From NCBI RefSeq assembly GCF_026151205.1, contig NC_087072.1, positions 13,492,169 to 13,556,168 of the forward strand: DNA of 64,000 nucleotides, in the 5' to 3' direction. Each line of letters begins with the position of its first letter. Position 1 is the stretch's first letter. Below are positions 47,599 through 59,600 of the stretch, in pieces. This stretch comes from Bolinopsis microptera (taxonomy: Eukaryota; Ctenophora; Tentaculata; Lobata; Bolinopsidae). The translations under genes and the position numbers were made by a program. The notes below the pieces were generated by a model. It did no database searches and was not told the origin of the DNA. It saw only the letters and a list, made by a program, of their open reading frames with translations.

Positions 47599-50500
47599 AA
47601 CCATATTAAAGTATATTAAAATGTAGGATTTTTCCCGATTTTGACCCGGGGATATACTTTAATATACTTTAATATACTTTAATATACTTTAATATATCCC
47701 TATCTCCTTGGAGGCCTACATCAAAAATTGTTGCCCAAAATAAGCTTGAAATGCAATTCTTAATCGATTCCAAAAAGTTCTTGAAAAAATATTGAAAACT
47801 GATGGAGTTATTTCAATTTTAATGAAGTCATTTTGGCTAGTATTCCGAACCGAGATATTATGTGCAATTTTCCCAATTTTGTTCATGGAGGTCTTTTTAC
47901 TTAGTATCCACTATATTCAACAAACACTGAGTTATATCTTTCACATAGAGTTAGTCTCATTAAAAAATATTGAAATTTTATCGAATTTGGGCAAAAGCGA
48001 ATTTGGGCAAAAGCGTATGCCCAAATATGGGCATATTTTTTAAAGCTCATAGTTCAGCCAATTTTTGACCAATCTGGATTGAAATTCATGTACTAGTCCT
48101 AAAACAGGCTTATCTTGCGAAGGGGAGGCCTGCGATCTCGGAAGGCAGGCCTCCCCTTTGCAACACGAGCTCGGAATCGGGAGCTCTCGATACGGGAGGT
48201 ACGTATCGAAAATGACTCGGACCGAACATTTTCTAAGTCAACATTTTTCAAAGTTTGTCTGAAAACCACTTTTCTCCATGTTTCATGATACCCTGTTCAT
48301 TATTGGCCAAAAAATATCTTTTTAAAAAATAATTTTTCTCGAAATTCTAAATTTTTCAGGTTTTCAATGGCATAAAATGGCATAAAATGGAGACTATTTC
48401 TATGGAGAAAATGGAAAAACCTATGAGTAATTCTCCATTTTCTCCATTTATGCCATTGGCCCCCCCCCCCACTACAAACCGCGATTTCACGTTTCTTTAC
48501 TAAGACTAATATACATTTATCTAAATAATAAGATAGAAAGAAGTCTAACCTGGGATATCTGATGCGACTTGTGGAGCAGTTTAAACAGGATGATAACAGT
48601 TGTGTGGGTTGTGGTGAACTCCGGTTTAATCCTAGTTCCCTCATTCAGCTGTCCTCCTGTTTGTTCGGTGTACTCTGCGAGTGCTGCACTCACATTCTCC
48701 CACACTACTAACTTGCTCTGCACTCGTAACTCTTTTTTGTCTCTGGAGTTAAGAGTTTTATATAACAACAACTCAAATAGATCGTTAGTGAGTCTCGCCA
48801 TATTAGTGCCTAAAAAGATTTGATGATGATTTTAATTTGAAAATCAGTTTGACGGTACGGTTGAGGTTTTTCCTTGTTTCCTTCTTATAGCATTATACTT
48901 ACTACTTACCCTGTATCAGATATCAAGTCCAGTACGTCACTCAGGAATTTCAAGTATTGGTTGTCTTCAAAGGGAACAGATTTCAGTAACTTAGCGAGAT
49001 GGACAGATAGTAGCTTATCATCCTTGCTAGCACATTGTAGCACCTGCTGTGCTAGTTGTGCTTTGTGCTGGGTCGATACTATCTGACTGTGACACAGAGA
49101 CTCTATCATACTCTGTTGGGTAAAGTTAGTAACGTTAGTAAAGTTAGTTAGTAACGTTAGTTAGTAACCTTAGTTAGTAACCTTAGTAACGTCAGTTGGT
49201 AAAGTTAGTGAAACTTTAGCAACAAACTTCGTTATTTTCAGTAAATAAGAAAATCAGACATAAATGCGAAATAGAAAAGTTCAGTTATTCAGTTGACACT
49301 TTCCACTGATGCGGAAAATGTGTTGTGAGTAGCGAAATGTGAGAGCATCACTTTTATCAGCGGGATTGGAACGTACCAGAACATTGATCGAATTGAGGGA
49401 GTTAGCAGCAGTTTGGAGAATAGAGATCATACTTCTAGCTTCAGGGGTACCTTTAGTGCAGTCACACAGCCTACTCCATATTGGCATAACCAGCCCTTTA
49501 CAGTTCGGTTTATACCTTATAAATGTTACACATGTTATTAACTTAATTAATACCAGAGTCATAAGTTACTAGTTAAAATAGCTTAATGTGACCATGTTAT
49601 ATCATAGCAGTGTGATTTAACGTGTACATTACTTGATTTTGCAGATTTCGACAACAATCAGCAACAGTTAGGAAAACTATTAGGTATTAAATAATTCATA
49701 CATAATAAAACAAGCCAACTGAGTTAATTAGTAAGTAGTGTAACCTGATTAACATCTCGTAGTATTTGAGGAATGTGGTACAATGAATGGAATCTGATAA
49801 GTTGAGAGAGGAAGGAGCGATGGTAGCCAGATCACACTCGGGAGGAGTGCAGTCTAGGAGGAGATATAGGATATCTGCACCGCGCTGCACCAGGGCTCCT
49901 GCTTCTTGGTGCTTGAAACAGGTCTTTATGCACGGCTCTAAAACCTGGGAAGGGGGAAATGGGTTGATTCAAACTCAGAGGAAAATATCGGAATAATAAG
50001 AAGTAAGAGATATGTCTCATATTATCTTATATTATTCAGGAGTAAAGAGAGTTTGCTCTTAAAATGTATGAACTCAGAACTTACCGCAGAGAAATTGTTC
50101 ATGTAATTGAGTCTGTGACAAGCAACTACCAAGTACCACCAGGACTTTACTAAAGCCAGGGAGACCTCTAGAGAGGGCTCCTTGATAGTGAAGAAGGGGG
50201 TCATGAAGAACTTCATGTGCTTGGAATTAGCAAAGAATTCTGGAATATTCGACCTGGAGAGACAATGATTGTATAAATAACATTTTTCGCTCAACTTTTG
50301 CCTGCCTAGACTTTCTCCTTTGATCTTTATCTTGATCAATTAGCCTAGATCATAAGACCAATGCAGTAAATGTATCTATTTGATAGAGAAAGTAACACAA
50401 AAAGCAATTAGTTGACAATGAGTACCTGTAGATATCAATAACTTGTATCCAGCTGTGAAATAGAGCTATTCTGCTGTTGTTGTCGGTTAGGTGCTTTGTA

Positions 50501-50655
50501 AAGAGGTCGGGGACTGAAAACATCTCGTTCAGATACGCTGATTTCTTCAGAATCGACTGGTGGGGTTACATAGATTATCAGAAAATTATGTTTTATCCTA
50601 ATCTATCCAATAGATCAATTACTATTTCAATGTAATTTCAAGAGCCCTTAGAATG

Positions 50656-50689
<34 letters not shown>

Positions 50690-53600
50690 CGTGTTACCCT
50701 TGTAGGATGAATAGCACAATTGTATGATAATATATTGTCTGAGATTACATCTTTAAATGTTGCGGTAGATCATTGATGTTTTTATAGCAGGTGTTGGTGA
50801 TTTGACTGAAATTTTGACTGCATCTGGGACTAATAAATTTAACTTTAATAAGAAATTATTTTTTAGATTTTATTTCTCCACGATCATCAAGGCCAGAATA
50901 GTTACTGCGTTGTAAATTATCTCAGCCTAAGTACCTTAAATATATTTCCATGACTACCAATTAGTTTGACAATCATCTGTTATAAGTAGAGGAGGGAGGC
51001 ATTGTTCTCAATTTTCAACTGGTTTGAATTAATTCAACCTCTCACATTATGGCATAATACAGTACAGTATTCCCCCTGAATCCCCCTATAACGCGCCTCT
51101 GTATTATTGTACAACTAGAACACGGTTTATTTGGACAAAAGTTTCCACCCTGTTTTATTTGGAGCGACAATTTTTAATTTCTTAACGTTGGCAGTTGGAA
51201 TGAAATGAATCCCGTTCACTTCGTTCATATGACAAAGCCCATAAAGCTATAATATAGTTGGCACGAAATAAAACAACAAACCTTGCTGGTCATATGAACG
51301 AGACAGACCCACACCCTCATAACATAGACACTGTGTCCAGTGTTAGCTAACTGCTGAAGTTCTTGTAGCAACGGACTTGTCTGTTAGGATGTTTTCATTA
51401 CATATTTTAATAAAACGGTTGAAATAACTTAGGTAACATGCGGACCACCTTACGGACTTAATATGCTATATTGAAAATATTAACAGTTAAAAAGAAAGTT
51501 GCTTAATGAAACAGACTCTTGCCTTGTAAAGTTGTAACAACAAATTTATCGAATAAAGTTAAGCTAATATAATGCGTTATATTAGCTTAACTTTATTGGA
51601 TCAATCTGTATATAATGGAAAATAAGTTAAAAATGGAATGAGAGGCTTGATTGCGCACATGTAATAGGCAGATTGTATAGATGATGTAAAATATCAGATA
51701 AGATAAGATAAGAGATACGATAAGAGAGTTGAACTAGAGTTACAAACCGGTTTGGCGGTGTTGGGTAGAGTGGAAAGATTGAACAGCTTCTGAGCGATGA
51801 TTCTGTTAACTTCATTATCAGTCTCACAAGTTAACAGAACTGCCATGTGTTTCTCTAACAACCCCCCTGCCTTGTCTCGGATCTGTTGGGGATATTGCAG
51901 ATAGTGGAGGGTAGAAGGGCCAGTTAATTGTGATTTTAGCATGTTTTGTAAGCCTCTTTTTTGGGAACTTTTAAACACTGAACCTACTAGAGAGCTACAA
52001 CCTGACCTCAACCCACCAATGTTAGCATCAAAACATCTTAATTTCGCAAATCACCAAAGAAGTTGGTTGCTATGGGCGATAATGCAAAACAACTCGACGA
52101 AATTGTACATAGTTTAGCGTCAATCCATTGAATAACCAACGGTGTATTTACTGCTCCAGCGATAATGTTGACATTGTGGTGTGTTATTTCAAATTCAATA
52201 ATAACTACAACATGGTAATCCAGAGGATTATAGCAGCAAACTAACCACTTGAAGTTTGCTGACAGTCAGGTTCACCACACAAACCAGCCACCGAGCGAGG
52301 AAACCTAACTGACAGGCTGTTTTAGGGGCGGTCAGTAACATCTTGTCCAGTAATCTCAGTATCTCCTTGTGTACTGCTACATCGTCCTTTAGAGCCTGAA
52401 ATGTGCAGTTTTAGAGGGACGGTTATTATATTCATTGTATTGAGATTACAATGAAATGGTTTCAAGTAACTTTAAGGTATCTTCTTAGTCGAAGTCGAGT
52501 GACATCTAAACTTTGTCTATTCCAAGAGGCTTGAGTCTTCTCCAAGAAGATCAATGAGTACAATATATTCGAATTGAAATTGCCATGACCCAATGCTCTT
52601 GCAACTGCTAGACTACCTCTTGTTGTATAGTTGTATAATAAGCATCTTCGGACTGTAGCAGTGGTATATTAGTCTTTCAGAGTACCCAGACACAGACCCC
52701 ATTAGAGGATTTATTCTATACAATCTAATAAATCCTTATCTAGGCCTTGAAAACGTCACGTACATCTTGTAATAACTAGACTAGAAGTGCACCCAACCAA
52801 TCCTTACATTTACCATGTCCAATTAAATACTAGATGGTCCGTTCAAATTGGGCAGTTTTGTTGATTTACTACCTAAAAGAAAGACACCTGCAACGCTAAA
52901 CAGGTTGTATGTGTCAGCAATATATGCAATAGTTTCGTGGAATGACAGCCGACTAGTTACTTCATCAGCAAGGGAAGACGTCAGCTCATTTCAAGAGTTA
53001 TTCAAATATAACGGTTTTGTAATGTGTTGTTCTTGAAGAGTTTGGGCATCATGATTCGGTTTTTGGTATTGTTGCAGTTTGTTGGCTATCAAGTGGAGAG
53101 CTTAACCTTTTCTGCAGGTAAGAAAGCTCAGGATAAAATAATGGAGATATTTTATTACTATCTAATCAAAAGTTAGCATGGAACATCTAGGTACTTTGAA
53201 TGTGTTTGGAGCTTAAATTGTATGCTCGCCTATCTCCGAATTAGTTTAAAGATCAAGACATCATGTAGATATGACACTTTCTGTTTTAGTGAGAAGAGTA
53301 GTTGCAGCCGAACAGAGCACCACATTTGTAGAGAACGGTTACACCCACAAAGCTGAATACTGCTGCAATAAAAGGATATCTCATCCTTACTGGTCAGAAA
53401 CACTCAGTAAGTACCGTTAGTGGGGGGGGGGGGGGCAACTAAATCGATATGTGTGTTTGTAATTGAGGGCTAGAAATTAAATGGGCTTTACTTAGCCACG
53501 CAATTTGTCCACGGGACTGCCACCCCGAAATAAAGATTTAGAAAAATATTAGACCGAGCCACCCCTTAATCAAAGCTATTTGTGTTAAATATAACTTTTT

Positions 53601-56600
53601 AAATCACTTTCAGGAGCTACAGAAACAGTGCCTCAATTCCTGGTAATGGACTACGGTAGAACTTATAAGTTCACACAAATAAATATAATCCTGCTAAGTC
53701 TGGACTCATATCAATATATGGAGACGTACATGGTGAGCTATATGGACGGAGTTGAGATATCACTCCTGGATAAAGATGGTAACACGGTTCACTACTGTGA
53801 TAATCTACAAACAGATAGTAGTAGGTTTGGGAAAATGGAAAATCAGATCTATGCGATTGATTGTCACTCCGCAGAGGGGAGGAAAGTGATGTTCGAGACG
53901 AATAAAGATTCACCGTTAAAGAGAGCAATACTTGTCGTCGATACTTGGGCACAAGTAGAGATAATATTTCCAGGTACTGTAGAATAGGAAGGGGGTGACG
54001 TTGGGGGGCGGGGGGATCATACACTTAGTACCGTACGTGACGTTGGGGGGGGGGGGGGGGATTTGCAACTCAACAAAAAATACCTAGAATACTAAATGTA
54101 ATATGTTCAGTGATGCTTTAACTTAACAAAAACCTTGCATACCGCAATGTGAATACTGAATAGTAATTTAAGGTAACAGATTATTTTACTAGATTCTAAT
54201 CTAGTAAAATATCAGATCATGGAGTAAGCCCGTGGGGAGCAGAGCTTACTTCTACAGCTGAGACAGACGAAGGAATCAAATACATCTCTAAATACTGTTT
54301 CGATGGAAAACTAAATTCGCCTTATTGGGCGCAAACAAATGGTTAGTATGGTAGTTGATAATTAATAATGATTCAACTTTTTTATTGATATGAAAAATAA
54401 GTCGTTACGACCGTGATTGTGGTGCTTTGAAAGCATTTTGTCTTGATTGAAGATTTGAGAAGTTTAAATTTGTATTTTCAGCGGTGGGAACAGAGTATGG
54501 AAAGCATTTTCAGTACCTGATTGTTGACTACGGAGACAAATTCATCTTCAACTATATCGTTTTCATCCTGGCTAACACCGACACTATGTACAAAAGCACA
54601 GCCTTCAACGAAGAAACCATCAAGGAATCAATAAGATCGATGGCATACACCACCATTTACATACTCGACGATCAATACGACCAAGTCCATCAGTGTGATA
54701 TACCAGAGGTTCAAACACAGAGTTTAGCAATAGAAGACCAAACGTACACAGTAAGTTGCGGAGGAGAGGTCGGGAGATTGATAAAGTTTGTGACAGTTAC
54801 AAATGGACAAAGTATACTGATTGTGGAGACTTGGGCTCAGATTGCAACGCCTCCTACGCCTCTGCCAATAGGTTACTTTATTAAATTAATTAAAAAAGCA
54901 AATTAATATAACGTTTTAAGTAATTTTTAATGTAAAGTAATTTTACATTGATAACGAAGAAAAACATTTTCCATCATTCATGTTGACCATATTATAGCAA
55001 ATGCAGTGCCAAATATTGTTCACTGCATCCACAATCAAGGTATAAAACCTTCGTCATTATACAGTTTCGTCATTATATAACCTAAAGGTGTGGCAATAGT
55101 CAAGAAGTGAGATCAGGAATTAATGAGTGTGATACTCCGCATGCAATCCAATATCTGATATCAGATACAACATCACTGTTCTTACCTCAGATATCAGAAC
55201 ATATTTGTCATCTTCAGATCTCTGTGATTAGAACTTGCCTTTATTGATATCTCATTGATTATGGACCCACACTCTTTATTTTTAAAGATTTATTATCTTG
55301 AACTTTGAACTTAATTTGGACATTAAAGCATTAAGAGTTGATGGAAAAATGAAGGAAGTTGAAAACTGAAATTAATAAAATTAAAAAACATCCAGGGTCT
55401 GGGGAAGAGAGATAAGGTATTAATCCTACAGAAAGTTTTTCAATATCTTCTTATAAAGACATAATTTGGACATTAAGAATCTGATTCTATATAAAAAAGT
55501 TACTATAATTTAAACCTTTATAGCATTAAAATAGTACTAGACTTAAAATGATACTGGTACCAGAATTTACTCTGCTGCAGGGATGTGACGAGAACCAGTG
55601 CAGATTCTACGGTAATTGATCTGGTCCCCAACTAATAGAATTCTTACCAGGTACTCCTCGATTATCACGTGTTTTGTATTAGCGAATGATCTGACAACTA
55701 GTCAGAAGTTATTCTCCGAACCAGCGAATGGACCGGTGAACGCAGTGGTTGCCCCAAGAAACAGTCTGTTCTTATAATTATATGATATATAATAGTTACA
55801 AACCTTGTCGTTACAGGGTAGGTCTCTAGTATGGTAATTTCTAAACTTTTAGCAATCAGAATTATAACAAGACAATTAGACTGAGACCCACTGCGCAGGA
55901 TGATTTTTGCACCTGACAATTCTATTATAAGCCACCTGTTTTAATCTGGAGAATAACATCTTTGTTTTACAACTTTACTGAGCCGCTTAGGGTGGAACGA
56001 GTTTCAATTGCTCCCTCAGCTGATTTGAAAACATTTTAAATTCGTTTACTAGGTTTGGACTTTTTGAGATGAAACTGTTTTGCTTTCATAGCGTCTTGTT
56101 GATTGTTTACTGTGCGGAGTCACTTGGTTCAGGTATTTTCTATCTTTTGAGAAAATTAAAAGTTACCACCACTTCTATTCACGTTCTTTAACAAGACTTT
56201 TTACTTTGATATTTTTGCCTTAAATTAATTTTAGAGTTGTCAATTTATAAACATTAAATATTAGCTGTTGTTTAAACTTCACATATCACTTTCTGAACTA
56301 AATTCTCGCCGCAGTCACTTACGAGATCACTCAACTGACAAAAGATACACAAGTTAATGGTGACGGAGGTCGAAACGACTACTTCTTCACGATTCAAGGA
56401 ACTTTAGGGCGCACACGAGAGTTTCCTTGTACAGCCAACCGTGGTCGTGGTGCTAACAGCACTTGCTCTAATATAATAGAGGACGATGCTGACATTGGTG
56501 TTTATACTGGCTTGAAGATAAGAAACGGCGGGAGTAACTCTTGGGCGTGCAAGAAGATCTACATGAAAATAAACGGGGTAGTCCAGAGGACAGCTAAATG

Positions 56601-59600
56601 TGCTACAGTCGATGATTACCAATATCTGATGGTTGAAGTCTCTGGTCGGGATAAGGTATGCTAAAACTTTGTTCACTTCAAACGGATCTGGAAGATTGTA
56701 AACAAATTCGGCTTCATTTTAATTACTGACTGGTAGGTCCAAAAGTAGATCCACTATCAAAACTTCCCCTTATCAGAATTGCACGAGACTTCCGTTAAGA
56801 TGGGGAAGTATGTCCGGCTCAACTTCTCTACCAGTAAAGTACGGTGAAGTAGTTGGGAACTTAACCTGCTTGGATCCAACTCATACTAACAAGGGAGCAC
56901 AGTCAGTAACCTGTGTTGGAGATAACATGGTCATAATGCCAGCAGATATTGATAAACCTAGCTGCCCTAAAGGTTTGCAGAGAGTTTAGATTGTGTTATT
57001 TTCGGAGTATGTTTTGATTTTTACCTCTTTGATTTCAGAAAATTTAACTTCAATGTTTAAAATCTCAGGAATATTATTTATTATCCAGGCATAAAACGTT
57101 CAGTATCTGCCACCCAAAGCAGTACATACCAGAGAGAAGAGAATAAAGATATAGTTCACAAAGCAGAATTTTGTTGTGATGGCAACTTCAAATTCCCTTC
57201 GTGGTCAGAGACAACTCGTAAGTAGCCAAGGCAGAGCCTGTAACTGTCCCAAGCCAGCAGTAATTCGAGAATTCGGACTATAAATTATTTTAAAAAGCGC
57301 CAATATTATAATCATTTATTTTCAGATATTAGAAGTAACAGTCGCAGCCCAGAATTCCTGAATATGGACTACGGTGCGACCTTACACTTCAAAAGCATCG
57401 CATTTGTGTTGATGAACAAGGAATCCTTCCAATGGGCCGCAGATTATATGATTAGTTTCATGGATGGAACAAAGATAACCCTGCTGGATTATGAAAATAA
57501 CGAGATATTTGTAGCGAGTGAAAGGTTAACTGTTAAGACAAAGATAGACACAATAGCAGATCAGACTTACAGGATAGGGTTAGGAGGACAGATAGGAAGA
57601 AAAGTCAAATTTCAAACAGACGAGACCAACCCTGCTGGAAGATGCATATTGGTGGTAGAATCTTGGGCAGAGGTCGAAGAGGAAACAGATTATGGTTGGT
57701 AAATTGTTTATAAATTTTATAACTTCGAGGCATAATTATACAGGCATAATTATACAGGGTCACAAAAGGAATACACAGGATATTAGGTCATGCTTCACAA
57801 GCTGGAACAACAACAAGGTAAAATGTAAAGGTATTATATCTGAGAAGTGAGAACAAAATAAGAAATTGTATTTAAAATGAAAAACTTAACGAAGATATCG
57901 AGTAAAATCAAATTATTTAAAAAAAAAAAAGTTTTTACTGACGAGGAAATTATTTGGTATACCTTGTGTTTGACTAAATCGCAAATTAGGGCCATCACAT
58001 CCTCGGCCAAATCCTTCAAAGCTTCCGCCTCCTTGACATTAGCCACCGCCCACACACACTTAATAGCTATCTGCTTATTGTACGAGGATAATCTTGTAGA
58101 TTTAACCATCAACTCCACCGTGGTCTTAACGTTCATATGCCTGAGTGATTGTTTGTTGTAATATAATGGTACTGTAAAGAACATAATGTACATTGTATAA
58201 ACAGCTCTCAGGCGTCTCATCTTCATATTATTTTTAAAGAAATATCAAAAGATGCAGATATTTTATTTAACAAAATAGAGCTATAGAGATATTTTAAGTT
58301 AGTGTTAAATAGGCTGCTGACCTGGCAAGTTGTGGTCTAGCGACACAGTAACCGACAGCAAGGACAACAGCACATCTTAACTCCATGTCAGGAGACATGA
58401 CGTCACTTTTAAAGTGCTTGTCAAAGTCCACGCTCTTAAGTACTGTTTCCAGATAGTCACGCAACGGACTCTCGTTGTTTGCAATGCTGAAGAAAAAGTT
58501 AAAGTTTTAAAACTTAAATTAATAATGTTATACTGTGTGCTCATAATGCATTTAGTGAACACTGTTCTTTTACCTTTTAATATTATAATCTACATTAGCG
58601 ATTATATAATGCTAGGGATTTTAAAATATGCCATTTTCAGGGAATTTCATCTTTAACCTAAAGTTACAGAGATTTGGTAATCGTACTGTAGTGCGACACG
58701 TACTCTAGTGCGACACGTACTCTAGTGCGAAGTCCGACAAAAACACCCTCTGTCGCACTAGGGTACGTGTCGCACTCTACTGCGACAAAATATCCTGACT
58801 TATTTCCAAGTTCAGGTCACATCTGACATCCTATCCTTCTTATGGACCATTAAGTGATTCGTCGGGTCGGTTCACGTCACTTATTTCGAAGTGATCTTGC
58901 GAATACGATTCGTCGGTTCACATTACGTGTTTCGAAGTGATCCACTGATCACAATTCCTTTCCTTCGGGTCAGTTCAAGCCACGTATGCAGTTTGTGATC
59001 CACCGAGTAACTCGTAAGCAGCATATGATCCTCATTCCTATCACACGCATCGTATGAAGGTATATCTCCGATTTGGATAACAAGTTCATATGCTTGGGCC
59101 ATATATAAGGTCACGATGATTCTACCAAAGCATCGAACAACATCAACATGTCTTCTTCAATCACCTTCATTCCTGGACGCACTACTGGTTCAAGAAACGT
59201 TATCCACGACGGATACCGCTACTGCCTGGATAAGAAGCGCGACGACAGGACCTACTGGCGATGCACTGAGAAGATCTGCTCCGGACGTCTCAGTCTGATG
59301 AACGACACTACTGTGACCAGTACGAAGACCCATTCCCACCCTCCTACTCCTGCGCAGCTCTTCACCAAGAGAGGATGCTTCTTCCACCACAAGCAAGCAC
59401 TTTGGAGGAAGATGCAGCAACATGACCTAGTCCCGGAATACAACGCAGAGAACTCAGCAGTACGGAAGTACTTTCAGATGATCGGTGCCATTGCCTTCGT
59501 GGACCTTGGAGACGTACTGGATACCTGGACGCAGCTGAAAGCAACCCTTCCCCCGGAGATGGATTCCTTTGCTGACTAAATTTTTATTGAATAGGTAAAG

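Larger units (their letters stand above)
47103..48470. mobile_element. hAT-type non-autonomous element with poly-G/poly-C termini and exact 8-bp target duplication
   Basis: ACTACAAA occurs on both sides (47095-47102 and 48471-48478). The left end is a G-run followed by CCAATGGCATAAAATGGC. The right end is the complement, TTTATGCCATTGGC followed by a C-run. ATAAAATGGC decamers and the block ATGGAGAAAATGGA...GAGTAATTCTCCATTTTCTC occur near both ends. An 8-bp duplication is usual for hAT. Homopolymer ends are odd. The 1.37-kb interior has no transposase and contains a second inverted repeat and another 30-base G-run. Confidence 0.78.

Noticed and set aside
50540-50556. SILK motif at the start of RIF1-like exon 6 as a PP1-docking site
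   Set aside because: It sits inside a HEAT-repeat helix region. Metazoan RIF1 PP1 motifs are C-terminal, so this is probably chance.
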